A stretch of 64,000 nucleotides of DNA from Stenopsyche tienmushanensis (Eukaryota; Arthropoda; Insecta; Trichoptera; Stenopsychidae): assembly GCA_008973525.1 (NCBI GenBank), contig WACJ01000341.1, forward strand, positions 1-64,000, given 5' to 3'. A program made the translations under genes and the position numbers. Below the pieces are notes generated by a model. That model was given only the letters and a program-made list of their open reading frames with translations, was not told where the DNA came from and did no database searches. Positions within the stretch are counted from its first letter, which is position 1; the number at the start of each line of letters is the position of its first letter. This document shows positions 46,001 to 57,369 of this stretch, piece by piece.

Positions 46001-46514
46001 TAAAGGCATTAATTAAATGACACGTAAACACACAAACAAAAAATAAGGACAACATTCAGTTAGTTTATCATTCTATATAAAAATATATTTGAATTGGATA
46101 TTTTAACACTGAAAATTGGCGTGCCTATAATTCTTCTCTGAAACAGAAATCCACCACGACATGTAGCAGCTGTACCAGGTTTTTAGTGAAAAAAAAAAGA
46201 TGAATAATATCATCGGAGCTACAGTTTGAAATGCAAAATTTCAAAAGAGGTTGTGACCCAACGATTCCGACTGATATGATATTCGAATTGAAACGTGTGC
46301 AGTTTTCGGTATGAGTATTAACAAAGAATAGAAACACACAGGGTATGCGTGCATGCTTCTCACATGGACAGCTCTATGCGGGATGCTCACGCTCTAATCA
46401 TTTATTACCAGACGGTGTACACCATTCGGAAAAATATTTTTAATCTATTGTAAAAGTATTTAATTAGCACGGCATAAGCATAATCTTTGGGATGAATATG
46501 ACAACAACATGGGG
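46001..46514. other. AT-rich stretch without recognised features
   Basis: Nothing recognised. The last bases before the minisatellite (46515-46585, TATTCGGGAGCATGCCAG) resemble a piece of repeat copy C at 56326 (TATTCAGGAGCATGCCAG). Confidence 0.4.
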
Positions 46515-46617
46515 AGCCTCCTCTGACCCGAGCTGTGTGATTGATCCCCCTATTCGGGAGCATGCCAGCCCGCAAGCAAAGTGCACAGCATGGTGCAAAA
46601 CTGTCAAATTAAAATAG

Positions 46618-47008
46618 CTCCGCGGGCACACAGATATCGATCCGCGGCCGCGCAGAATTGGCTCCGCGAGCGCCCAGAAATGGAACCGCGGGCACACAGA
46701 TATCGACCCGCGGGGGCCCAGAATTGGCTCCGCGAGCGCCCAGAAATGGAACCGCGGGCACACAGATATCGACCCGCGGGCGCCCAGAATTGGCTCCGCG
46801 AGCGCCCAGAAATGGAACCGCGGGCACATAGATATCGATCTGCGGGCGCCCAGAATTGGCTCCGCGAGCGCCCAGAAATGGAACCGCGGGCACACAGATA
46901 TCGACCCGCGGGCGCCCAGAATTGGCTCCGCGAGCGCCCAGAATTGGACCGCGGGCACACAGATATCGATCCGCGGGCGCGCAGAATTGGCTCCTCGGAA
47001 ATGGAACA
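46618..47008. repeat. 66-bp GC-rich minisatellite, six units
   Basis: CGCGGGCACACAGATATCGA recurs at 46621, 46687, 46753, 46819, 46885 and 46950, a strict 66-bp period with the last unit 65 bp. Each unit also holds CAGAATTGGCTCCGCGAGCG and CCCAGAAATGGAACCG. Units differ by single bases. The unit length is a multiple of three and free of stops, so all three minus frames and at least one plus frame (46581-47027) stay open. No start context, splice site or known protein is evident. Confidence 0.9.
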
Positions 47009-47016
47009 GCGGGCAC

Positions 47017-47256
47017 CAGTGATGTAGAACTAAATAAAAAAGTCTGGGAGCGCTGTTTAATTATAATATTTCAGTACCCCCTCCCCTACCAGCAGTGATA
47101 CAATTTTCGCACCAAGTTTCCAACCAAACGGTCTTCAATTTAACTAATTTAAGTTAAAATAAATTTTAAAAACATATATTATGCAAAATTTCCAAATCGT
47201 TTAGAAAAAAATGTGGGAGCGCCGACCCCACGCGCCCCCGCCCCACTACACCACTG
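47017..47256. mobile_element. Possible non-autonomous hAT element
   Basis: Left edge CAGTGATGTAGAACTAAATA. The right edge, read inverted, is CAGTGGTGTAGTGGGGCGGG. Both continue into GGGAGCGC. CAGTGGTGTAG is a typical hAT end. The expected 8-bp flanking duplication is not seen, and it abuts the minisatellite. Confidence 0.4.
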
Positions 47257-47439
47257 CTCTCCTGCCATCTAAATAAAGCCATTTCCTTGACGCGACGACA
47301 GAGAGAAGACAGAGACGTCTCAGGCTTCTATCTAGATTTCTCTGAATCTTTGGGACGGAAGAAAATATAGGAAGTCTTCTGTCTAACAAAAAGAACAAAG
47401 TGAAAACGAAATTCAGGGAGCTTACGTGATTTAATGCTC

Positions 47440-47967
47440 AGCCTGCATCATATCGTACATTGAACAAACCAATAGATATATCACCCACTGGGTGACAGTA
47501 CATCAGAACGCAGTCTTGGAATTGAATTACAAATTCGCAGTACACGAACACGGTATGAAGAACAATCATCACATCAATTTTGCTGGTACAAAAACCATAG
47601 TAACCGTCGAAAATTTCGGCATCAAAATTGCGAGAGAAGCGATGGAAATCTAAAAACGAAGTAACTCCGTAAGATCTACTGCAAGCTAATTGTACCAAGC
47701 CTATATTATCTGAGAAAGGGCAAACAATAAATTGGCAACGTTTTATCGCAATCGAATGAATATTATGGCAGCTCATTAAATATAGACAAACAAACATTGA
47801 TTTTAATATATTAGACTATGCAATTACTTTATTTTGCTATTGCTAATTATTTTGCAGTTACTCGCAAAATCTTTAGCAATAAGTGAACGAAGTTTTATCG
47901 CAATCTGATGAACTGTATGGCAGCGCATTTCGAACGAACAAAACCCAATTCATTTTTATATATTAGA
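47440..47967 (-). mobile_element. Helitron-like fragments, two heads in tandem
   Basis: Minus strand from 47967: TCTAATATATAAAAATGAAT, TGGGTTTTGTTCGTTCGAAA, GCGCTGCCATACAG. A second head starts near 47805 (TGTTTGTTTGTCTATATTTA, ATTCATTCGATTGCGATAAA). The same family as 5370-5754. The far end is undefined, and the 119-codon frame here is part of the repeat. Confidence 0.5.
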
Positions 47968-47999
47968 AGAACAAGAAGATTAGATAGAAGCACAGCATT

Positions 48000-48830
48000 G
48001 AAAATGAAGCGCTATGAATTTGAGAATATTTAGACGTGTAGGGGTACCTTTACAACATGACTTTTACTCCATGACTTCGAACGCATATATGTGCGATTAC
48101 TAACTAATGGGTCAATGTCGCGTCAGGTCATTTATTCGCCTTTATTACAAGAGATAAACATTACTATGCGTTATCGACGTATTTAAATGTGGCACTGGAA
48201 TTTTTTGAATAATTTAATTCGTATCTATATTTGGTTTCAAGCAGAAAGAATGCCTTGAATAGTTTTAAATTTGTTCATCCTTGACGATTGCTAAAATTAA
48301 ATTCATACTATAATTTTCGCCGAGGAATGCAAAATTTAATTATGAAGTTAACCTTACAATAACGCCGTAATGTTCCCCATGAACTTTAGTCCTAACATTA
48401 ACATTATTCTACTTAATAAAGGTATTTTTGTAAGTTTTTGCTTAACGAAATATTTTCGTCGTTGGACTGTTATTAAATTAGGGCGATGCATAAGTTTTCA
48501 TCTCCTCGTTTTTCATGGCTGTAGTGCGGAAATCACAAGACCCAGACTCGGAAATCTTCAATCGAGTTCCCGCGCTACAACTTTAACCATGTCTACCGAA
48601 ACTCTAGCCACCTTGTATTGAAAGTAGACGACGTTCATTTAACGATAATTAACGTAAACTACTTATAGACGATATTTCAATTTTGTAGATTTTAATTTAA
48701 TGCCGATATGTGCAATTATTCAGGTTTCGAAAAATTTTATGAATATCCGCAACGTTTAAAAGCTTGTTAGATTGTAACCTTCGTGATTTACATTGTATAA
48801 ATACTGATTGAAACATTATATTCTTCTATA
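48000..48830 (-). repeat. Dispersed repeat, copy 2, with about 500 bp of extra sequence
   Basis: Inverted match to 38366-38720: TACACGTCTAAATATTCTCA at the low end, then ATGAACGTCGTCTACTTTCA, TTACAATCTAACAAGCTTTT and TTTCAATCAGTATTTATACA. The stretch 48042-48560 has no counterpart in copy 1, so it is an insertion here or a deletion there. Confidence 0.5.
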
Positions 48831-49145
48831 TTTATAAACACATAATGCATTTAATAGTGGGAAAAACCATAAAAGAACATCTGATATTTTGGACGCAGAA
48901 CAGACATGTTAGTGGTCATGCTAATCTATCTTCTATTACATGCACTTTCATTTCTTTTACAATACGACCTGTTGCAATTTAGTAGTGATTTGTCAAGCTA
49001 TTCGCTTCGTCGTTCCAAATCCTCCATAAATGTTCTCACAATTTCGTTTAATAGATGGAATCTTTCATAATTTCATTGTAAAGTCGTACTATTTTCCATC
49101 GTGTGAAATTTTTCATAGCAAATATCAATAGTGCCGTTTTAAATG
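48831..49145. other. AT-rich stretch without recognised features
   Basis: Nothing recognised. Confidence 0.35.
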
Positions 49146-49149
49146 TAAT

Positions 49150-49335
49150 TTAATACAGGCTTAATAAAGGGTCATTCAAATGTGGTGTCTAGACGTTTTC
49201 TCGACTTGTGTGACATGTAGCACTATCTTGCTAGAAATAGACATCAATATGAGCCCAAACACATTCAACATTTGTCCAAAATGCACACCAAACAGTTTAT
49301 TATACATTTGTAGTTATTTGTCCTCGTTTTACAGA
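49150..49335 (-). pseudogene. Mariner-like fragment (QQDGA-type)
   Basis: Minus strand: NVECVWAHIDVYFQQDSATC, HTSRENV. FQQDSATCHTS corresponds to the FQQDGATCHTA motif bearing the second catalytic Asp. Only this block survives. Confidence 0.5.
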
Positions 49336-50075
49336 ATAGGTCGACCGTGATTCCTTTTTATCACATTTTACCCAATATCATTCGGTAATATTTGATAATT
49401 ATATCAAAATCTTCACGAATGCCATCATAACCATTCGTATCTATAAAAAAAGATGCTCCACAGAATTTTTAAATAACATTTATTCACTATGAAAATGTGA
49501 AAACATCACGTCCATCAAACACATCCGCAATCTCATGTTTACTCTGTTGCTGTCATTTTTTTGCATGATAATAAGGAATCTTCCTATTTTTGGACATTCG
49601 GATGGAAATACTCCGATGAGGCAACACGAACAGGCAAATAGATAATTGCGCAATTTGCCAGTACTACTCGAAGCACACAACTAGTATTTTTGTTTTCATT
49701 CACAAGCCGGACTCTCACCGAGTCGCTTACATCCATCGAGTGACCATTCAATAAATTACTTCACGCAGCAGTGATGACAAACCATTTAAAAATAACCAAG
49801 ATCAAATAGATTTAAAGCACGTATAGTTTTTTAAGCATATGTTTTTTGTTCTTGCGGTGCTTCAAGTACGGCTCTGATAGAAATATTTTTGTCGACTTGA
49901 ATATTGATTATGCATGCTTTTAGTACTTATTTTTAGCCATACATACTTAAATTATCATTGAAGATGATGATTGTTAAAAGATGCCATTAAAAATAAAATG
50001 ATAAACAGGTTAAGACATTTTAAAATATGTGAAATCAAAAAAAATGCTGTTAAAAAGACAAAATCACCATATACA
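49336..50075. other. AT-rich stretch without recognised features
   Basis: Nothing recognised. A minus frame at 49480-49680 lacks motifs. Confidence 0.35.
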
Positions 50076-50077
50076 CT

Positions 50078-50876
50078 ACCGACAAAAAGTTTGGAAACGC
50101 CTAGCATATTATGTAAAAACATGACATTTAACTATTAAAAAAAATTTTTTTTGCCCTATTTTCAATGCTAGAATCCTTCTACTTAACAATATATCATAAT
50201 ATGCATTAAAATGTTGATACAAACGTAAGAAAAAATAAAGAATTCAGATAGCCATTCTTGTTAGCTGTTGTACGAGTGTAGGCTGAAAACTAATGCACAC
50301 GTGCTTGTAAACAGCAAACAAATTGATCTTCAGAAGCGCGCAAGAACTTTTACTGAGATTTATTGTCATTTAAAACTTCTTTAAGATAAAGATACTGTTT
50401 ATAGGTCTATTGTAATTAGATAGCTGGTAAAAATTCGTGGTTGCGAGCCTGGAAAAGTCTTATTTTTTTATGAAATATGCAGCGGACGTCCGAACACTGC
50501 CACAGACGATTTGATTTAAAATGATCGGCAAATCACTCAAAAGCGTATCAAAAACCATATTAGAATATCTAAGAAACATGTCGGCTTCATTGGTATACCG
50601 TATTTTTTTCTTCTACTCAAGAAAGATCTGAAGGATAATTATTACACCCTGATGAGATGAAGGCAGAAGTCAATTCCTGGACGGAATGAAAACACTTATT
50701 ACTCGCTGGAAGAAATATGTTATCCTACCGATGATTGTATTGAAAAGTAAGTAAATTATTTTGAAACTTATGTTATATAATAGTACTATAATATACTTTC
50801 TACCCAATCTTGCTATTTGTTTTAATTCGCGCTCTACGAGCATATGTGCATTAGTTTTCAGCCACTCCTCGTACAA
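50078..50876 (+). mobile_element. Tc1-like element remnant with inner inverted repeats
   Basis: CACTACCGACAAAAAGTTTG with GAAACGCC at 50086 is a Tc1-type end. ACEPGKVLFFYEICSGRPNT then ATDDLI resembles the G-R-P-R linker of Tc1 transposases, followed by QITQKRIKNHIRISKKHVGF. A 42-bp inverted pair, TTGTACGAGTGTAGGCTGAA (50268) and TTTTCAGCCACTCCTCGTAC (50856), suggests subterminal repeats. The outer right end was not found. Confidence 0.5.
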
Positions 50877-51052
50877 TGAGTATATGGTTATAATTTCTTA
50901 TATTTTCAAATTATATAAAGTATAATTTCATACGGAGGTGGAAATTTAATATTATAAGATTGCTTTTGAGATGAAAAAATTGAAGATTTAATTCACACAC
51001 ACAACTAATGTGTGCCATCATGTAAGTGTCTATATTTTGTGATAAAATGATT

Positions 51053-51627
51053 ATAGGGTCATCTTGAAAGTAAGGTTACAAAGGCTCCTGAAGCCGGCTC
51101 CGCGTATTGGGGGACTCTTAAAGGTCGATTTATTTAGTCTCGCGTGTTTTTCGGCCATTTTGTTCAGTCACAGTAAATTCCTCCGATGGAGAGGTCGTCG
51201 CGCGCTCCCGCCACGTCATCCGTTTTTCGGCTTTGTAGAACAATACCGCCGCGAATATGCATCGGAAACTCTTAATAGACTATCGTGACTATCAAAAGGT
51301 TCAAGACAACCCATTCAGCCAGAAATCTGAACCGTAAGGATATTCTTTTGGTATATTTTATACCTAAAAGAACTACCATTAATGTAGGGCTTACTGCAAT
51401 ACCCCAAGAAGAGCCATTCAGAACCCTAGGAGATGAATACTGACCTGGGGAGTCCGTCTCCTGCATGACAACGCCTTCTGATCATCACCTTTTGACTAAA
51501 CATTTTTACAACGATCAGAAGATCGATGAAGCTGTGAAAAGTAGCTGAAAGAGCTGGTGGATTTCAATTAAATACAAGCATATTTAGATCCTACATAAAT
51601 GTTGTAACCTTACATTCTGGACAACCC
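51053..51627 (+). mobile_element. Short mariner derivative of the foldback family
   Basis: Left edge GGGTCATCTTGAAAGTAAGG with TTACAAAGGCTCCTGAAGCC. Right edge GATCCTACATAAATGTTGTA with ACCTTACATTCTGGACAACC, complementary to the left over TCCAGAATGTAAGG. Internally it shares the TTTTCGGCCATTTTGTTCAG...CAGTAAATTC arm and the VEQYRREYASETL frame with 26524-27190. About 575 bp, not coding. Confidence 0.65.
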
Positions 51628-52471
51628 ACGTTCACCCCATAGAAGATGATTATTTAAATTGATAAAAGCATAATGGTCAGCATTATGTCAATGAACAATA
51701 TCGTCATAATTTATATATATATTTATGATCATATTTTGTGAGTTGTTGTAAAAAAATGATTATTTGGCAAGCACATGTATCATATGGAGTGTTAAAAGTA
51801 AGATGCTTAAAACTAAACAGATGTAATGCTGATTTTATGATGCTGTGTCTTTTAAGATCGTAATATGTATGATGTAAAATTAGAATAGTTAAAATGTAAG
51901 ATGCTGGATGATTCCAATACTGGAAATATTTGAGCGTTCGCTGGACTATAATTATTTTCAGCTCTCAAATTTTTGTATTTAAAAAAAGGTTTGTGCCCTC
52001 TGAATTACATATACTCTAAGATAAGAATCAGGCATTATTACGTATTATTAATGTTTATTTAATGTCTTAAATAACAGAAAAAGGGAATTTCATTTCAAGG
52101 TTTTAAGCATATGAATAATGCATTATTATTCAACGCAGTTATGTTATGTGATTATCAATCACATGCGCGGGCGGAAATTTGTTACACCAGGAATTCAAGT
52201 TTATTCAAATTTACTTTGACAAACACGGTTTGATTGAAAATGTCGTGTAAATTTATATCAAATATTTTATATTCTAAATGGAATCTCAAGCGAGGCATTC
52301 GAAAGAAGCCTTCATAAGGCTTCGTCTTAAGAGGCACAACTTTCCTTTGTATAAAACTTCAAAGATACTTCTTCTTCCGTTCCGTTCTAAAGTTTGTACT
52401 TTAGCTTTCACAAATATGAAAACTTCTGGATAAGCTTTTATAGCAGAAACAAAGCTTCTTGTGGCAGTATA
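51628..52471. other. AT-rich stretch without recognised features
   Basis: Nothing recognised. Confidence 0.35.
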
Positions 52472-52969
52472 TATTAGGGGGACCCGAAAGTATTCGAAAT
52501 TTTGAGACCTTATGTTTGAGTTCTGTTTGTGTCAAGACACAACAATGGAAACATATTTGTAAGTTATTTTTTTGTAAAAATATTGTTCGGCATTGTATGC
52601 TGTTTTATTTAATTTGGGTTGGAAAGTCACAAAATCGAAAATCAAAATCGATCCTATTGGGACCATTTAAAACGCATCGGCAAAACGAATAGGACGGGTA
52701 TTATGAAGTAGGATGGGTACATTACCATGTACGCCTTCACCGAATACATCAAAAATGAGCGCCGAAAAACGTCCTACGTCTTTTTGACAACACAATAAAA
52801 TAGTCCCTTTTTAAATAACATTATAACATGATGAGAAATGAGTAATTCAGGTTTACCCTGATTTCCTGGATTTGAAAAAGTAAATGCTGAGGCGATCAAT
52901 AAAGTTGTGCAGGGATGAGTGTGTGACTGGATTTGCAACAATAATTAAATTATCATTTATCTTCTAATG

Positions 52970-53439
52970 TAAAAAAAATAATATTTGTTTGTTCGTATGT
53001 AATGCGCTACCATACCGTTCATCATATTGCGATAAAACTTCGTCCACTTTTTGCTAAAGATTGCGCAAGTAACATAGGTATAGTTTAATATATAAAAATC
53101 CATGTTTGTTTGTTCGTATTTAATGCGATTCCATACCGTTCATCCGATCGGGATAAAACTTTGTCAACTTACTGTTTATACTTGCGGAAATAACATAGGT
53201 ATAGTAAAAATACTGTATGAACGCACCAGTCTGGCGAAATGAAGTTTGGCCTGCGGGAACGGGGAAAGAAAGGATGCGCGTCCAATACAATGGTTAAGTC
53301 GGTCTTCGAGACGAGAGCGAGTGTGCATATGCTTTTAGATCTCAGTTCTTCCACACACACATAAACCACGTACTGCGTTTTTTTTTCAAATAATTATCAA
53401 GCGCTTATGGCATTGCAACGTATGCCGGCTATTCGCTAG
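52970..53439 (+). mobile_element. Helitron-like element, copy 5
   Basis: Starts TCTTCTAATGTAAAAAAAAT after A and ends GTATGCCGGCTATTCGCTAG before T. The body has two heads: ATGCGCTACCATACCGTTCA and, about 100 bp on, TATATAAAAATCCATGTTTG with ATGCGATTCCATACCGTTCA. The same family as 5370. Non-coding. Confidence 0.7.
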
Positions 53440-53596
53440 TATATAATAATAATTTCGCTACTCACTCATAGATTATCTCCTTTCCTACCCTTCCAAATAA
53501 TCCTATTATACGCTAAACATATGCAATCGCTTATTACAGAGATTTTAAATGTTAAAGAATCCCAAAATATTGAAGAGTTTAAGCAAAATTGACCCT

Positions 53597-54283
53597 TTTT
53601 TCCTGAATCTTCCATAAGATACCCTGAGTTTGATCCCAGGATAGTGTCAGTTTCTTACTGACTAAACCCCTCCCTTGTCCTCTTGTTACCCCTGGTATTG
53701 TTTATCACATTGCTTCAGGAAGGCAGGTAGTCTGGTCTTAAGTAGCTGGCCCTATTCTAGTGTTGGAGATCCGCTTTGCGTCTCTCTCTCTCACTGCTTT
53801 CGATGCTCAAGATTTCTTCAACCAAATCTCGCCAAAGGTCCCAGCTTTTCTTGCTCACCATCATGCTGTGGACCATGTTCTCAGCGTAGAGCTCGGCTAC
53901 CCCGAGTGCTTCTTTGCCGATCCGTTTCAGGTACGCACCAAAATATCCATGTCCAGTGAGTGCCAGGATCAAGCGGAAGGTCGTTTCTCCGTGTTTTCGG
54001 ACCCTCCAACGGTTTTCGATCGGGATAAGTGGGTGGGTCCATCTTCCCTTGCTGGACTGATCCCATATCTGCTGCCAGGCTTCCTTCAGTTTCTAGTCAT
54101 GCATAGGTCCAGCGGGGGGATTCCAACAATCACGAGCACCGCTTCTTCAGATACTGTTCTGTGTGATGTGATGACTCGGAGCGCTCCTTCCCGTTGGACC
54201 CTTGCCAGATTCTTTCTGTGTCTCTCATGTCTGAGCGGCTTATGACATATGAGGTTCCGTACATAAGGATTGGGTGTATAACC
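53597..54283 (-). pseudogene. R1-clade LINE, 5'-truncated, with poly(A) and 17-bp target duplication
   Basis: TAAGCAAAATTGACCCT at 53580-53596 is repeated exactly at 54284-54300. The plus-strand T run right after the first copy is the poly(A) tail. The minus strand reads RVQREGALRVITSHRTVSEE, AVLVIVGIPPLDL, GRWTHPLIPIENRW, VRKHGETTFRLILALTGHGY, FGAYLKRIGK and SWDLWRDLVEEILSIESSER. The family and order are as in the LINE at 27191. Small frameshifts interrupt it. Confidence 0.85.
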
Positions 54284-54550
54284 TAAGCAAAATTGACCCT
54301 GGATAAAACACAGAAGATTAAACTGGGAATAGTTACCGAATTCTTCTTATTCATCGGATCTCGTCCCGGCAGGTTTCCACCTTTTTCAGTTCCATGGAAC
54401 AATTTTTTAACAAAAAAATGATGGACTTACAAAGGACTGCCAAAGTGATAGAAATATGTGTTCATATATAGATATTTTATAATTTTTTATGCAAAATTTT
54501 TGTTATTTATAAATTGCTACATTTTCGAATACTTTCGGGTCCCCCTAATA

Positions 54551-55740
54551 CAATGAGATTTTCTTTTTTTCTCTTTAGTATCTGGGTCGCAATGAACTTA
54601 AGAAGTGTCGTTTACATCAAGGCTGGTGAAAATTTCGCTTTCTGTAAGGCTGTTCAGATATTTAGTTGATGGCGAATAAAAAACATAATCGTTCTAATTT
54701 GCAAATTCGCCAAAACCTTGCGTGAGGCCCTGTTTTGTATGGGTTTCCTATTGAAATGTGTCAGGGGCTCACCTTCAACCGAGCAGGTGAACTCGATATC
54801 GAATTTCTCGGATGCATAAAACGAAAACACGATTCCTCTCGGTTCGGTTACTTTCTTCAAGCATTCATCTTGAGTAACTCATGACAAAAAAAATCTCGAT
54901 CTTCTTGACGTCAGTCCAAATTCTCGTCTCTGCTTATGCCGGATAACGGTACCTGTTATGGCTTGGGAGACTTTCTTTTGCTGACGACACACGTTGATCC
55001 ACTAAATCTATCGATTGCTGCTAAAAACTGGATGTTATAATGAACCAAATACAAGAAAATGGAAACCATCAATTCAACAACGGATTTAAATTAGGCAATT
55101 TCGCATTTGAGCATTTAGCTGATGTCCAATGTCATATGCGCATTTTAGCAATCAGCTTTGATGTCTAAATTACGATTGAGCCTTGTGTCTGTCAGAAGAA
55201 TGATACGTGTTATAGCGAAATAAGTGGGTGTGGTTCTTGCGTCAGTTCTTTCATTGACTGGTGTTTTATGATGGTTAACATTTCATTTAATCGGTACTAT
55301 TTCGAATCTTTGCATAGTGGCAATGAACTTTAAAGTTGATGGATTATAAACACGTGAGACTTATATTTTGAGCTGGGTTTAACTAGTTTTCCATCTTGTT
55401 GGATAATTTTTACCCTATTAGGGTGTCTTATGTCACGGAAGCCATATTTCGCAGAATTAGTTCATCGTTGGATAAAAGCTATTCGAGCAGGTTTAAAATC
55501 ACAAAAGGAAATCGTCATCTTGGTTCGCTCCAAGTATTCCAATACCTTATTTAGTATACAGTGTTGTAAATAACATATTTAAGAATATTCTGGAGAATTA
55601 ACACTTTACAGTCAGAGTGTTTCGCATTAAACTTCGCTTGGAGTCCGGGCGAGCTATGCACAAAATACTTAGATTAGCTTAGATTTAAAAAAAATAAATT
55701 TGCCCTTCAAAATACTATATTGCATTGATATATGTAAATA
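54551..55740. other. Stretch without recognised features
   Basis: The 68-codon minus frame at 54654-54860 has no motif. No element edge seen. Confidence 0.35.
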
Positions 55741-55745
55741 TAACA

Positions 55746-55820
55746 GTGGTTTTCAGCCTGTGGTACGTATACTACCGTGATAAATCACAAAAAGCGATAT
55801 TTTATGATATTAATTATATG
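55746..55820 (+). mobile_element. hAT-type terminal sequence, copy 3
   Basis: CAGTGGTTTTCAGCCTGTGG, TACGTATACTACCGTGATAA. More diverged than the copies at 822 and 45933. It lies directly before repeat copy C. Confidence 0.4.
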
Positions 55821-55834
55821 ATTGGTGGTTCTGG

Positions 55835-56790
55835 TGGTGAGTCTGCTCCTTTGTTTACTACAAGACGACAGACGTCAGACAGTGACTGACTGGATTGAGG
55901 ATTCATTAGAATCGACCCCATTTCCTGCGCTGCTGTATGATCTGTTCCGGGTTACCCAGGACTAGCCCAATAAAGAGTGTCTTCCACTGATCCTTTAGCC
56001 CCACGAGAAACGCTACGGTTGGAGCGTCCAGGTACTCACCCATTTTGCTCCACGCCCTCCAAGGGAGCTATTATGCGAGGTCACTGCTATCACGAGTTCA
56101 ACCCCAGTTTGAAAGGGGCTGCAGCAGATGACGGACTGCAAGGGTTCTCCCTTTCCCATGGCTACGTACCCAACTTATGCTAGCTGGGCTACTCCAGCAG
56201 CACTCTATATCATTACCCCCCCTCCTGGGGTTTTATGGTTGGGCATCATAAAGTGTAACACCCACCCGAAAGACAAAGGAACAGGGGATCCTCCACTGAT
56301 CCAAGCTGCTTGTCGATCCTGCTATTCAGGAGCATGCCAGGCGGTAATACTACTACGGACTCACTGCCACCACGAGTCCAACCTCAGTTTGAAGGAGGCT
56401 GCAGCTGATGACGGACTGCAGGGGATACCCCTTCCCCTTGTTATGCGTATTGATTCGGTCATTCTTAGTACCTAACCACGGAGACCAGTCGCCGTTCGAA
56501 CAGCCTAAAACCGTTCTCCCCTGTTTGCCTTAGCCTAGGATAGTGGTGAGTTTTTGACACAGTCTCCACCAACTACTGTAATCGGCTGTTCCACACACCC
56601 CTTACCCAACTCATGTTAGCTGGGCTACCCCAGCAGCATTTTATGAGCAAACCGATGAGGTTACTTTCGCACATCTCTACTCCACATCATTACCCCAGAG
56701 ATTCAACCATTGCCCACGAGCATAGGGTTGGCTCCCCCTGTGATTTTATGGGTGGGTATCGTGGAGTCTAACACCCGCCCGGAGATTTGT
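55835..56790 (+). repeat. Unclassified dispersed repeat, copy C, with an internal duplication
   Basis: CAAGACGACAGACGTCAGAC, CCTGCGCTGCTGTATGATCT, GAGAAACGCTACGGTTGGAG as in A, B and D. The block with GATGACGGACTGCAAGGG (about 56123) recurs as GATGACGGACTGCAGGGG (about 56409), and TAGCTGGGCTAC occurs near 56180 and again near 56617. Part of the repeat was therefore duplicated in tandem or rearranged. It ends at AACACCCGCCCGGA beside a mariner. Confidence 0.65.
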
Positions 56791-56794
56791 TTAC

Positions 56795-57369
56795 AACAGC
56801 AAAATATTGGGTGACAGAATTTAAACGAAACTTTACGAGCTGCTAAGACAAATATCGCAATGATCAACCAAATGAGTCGACCACGCCAAAAATGATAAAG
56901 AAAATCCACAAAATAGTATTGGATGACCGTCGAATGAAAGGGCACTAGCTAGCAGATGTGATAGACATTTCAAAAAGTGCTGCATGTCGCATAATGACGG
57001 AAAATTTGGGGATGAAAAAGCTGTGTGCAAGATGGGTGCCGCGTTTGCTCACAATAGAACCAAAACAACATCGTGAGAATGTTTTACAGCAATTAAGCCG
57101 AGTTTAGGCATCGATTCATAACCATGGATGAAACATGGATTCATCTGAACAATGGACTGAAAGGGGAGAATCGACTCCAAAGAAGGCAAAGACAGTTCCT
57201 TCTGCAGGCAAGGTCATGGCATCAGTTTTTTTGGTATGCGTCGGATAATTTTCATTGATAACTATCAAAAAAGAAAAACTGGTGAAAGAAAACTATTTCG
57301 AAAAATAAAGATATTTTTTCCAATTTTTTATGTTTTCTTTGTTAGGTCGGATACTTCTGGGACTACGTC
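56795..57369 (+). pseudogene. Mariner (irritans-type) pseudogene with 3' terminal repeat
   Basis: CLQQQNIG*QNLNETLRAAK at the start (YWVxEFKRGRxSC region), TENLGMKKLCARWVPRLLTI, EPKQHRENVLQQLSRV, FITMDETWIHLNNGLKGEN (first catalytic Asp in MDETW), KKAKTVPSAGKVMASVFLVC. It then jumps to the terminal repeat TAGGTCGGATACTTCTGGGA at 57343. The best irritans copy here, but it lacks the second and third catalytic Asp regions. Confidence 0.75.

Larger units (their letters stand above)
52474..54548 (+). mobile_element. Mariner-like transposon with intact ends, host to two insertions
   Basis: TTAGGGGGACCCGAAAGTAT with TCGAAA at the left and its exact complement at 54521-54548 are inverted terminal repeats, flanked by TA on both sides. 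Near the right end, when the LINE insertion is disregarded, NSSYSSDLVPAGFHLF fits the third-Asp motif (YSPDLAPxDFHLF), with Gly where Asp is expected. About 940 bp of its own sequence remain. A Helitron-like element (52970-53439) and an R1-clade LINE (53597-54283) are inside. Solitary ends of the same family lie at 58700 and 60247. Confidence 0.75.

Noticed and set aside
46464..47098. Five overlapping open frames of 80-164 codons over the 66-bp array
   Set aside because: They are produced by one stop-free tandem unit read in several frames on both strands. At most one could be real and none has start or splice support.
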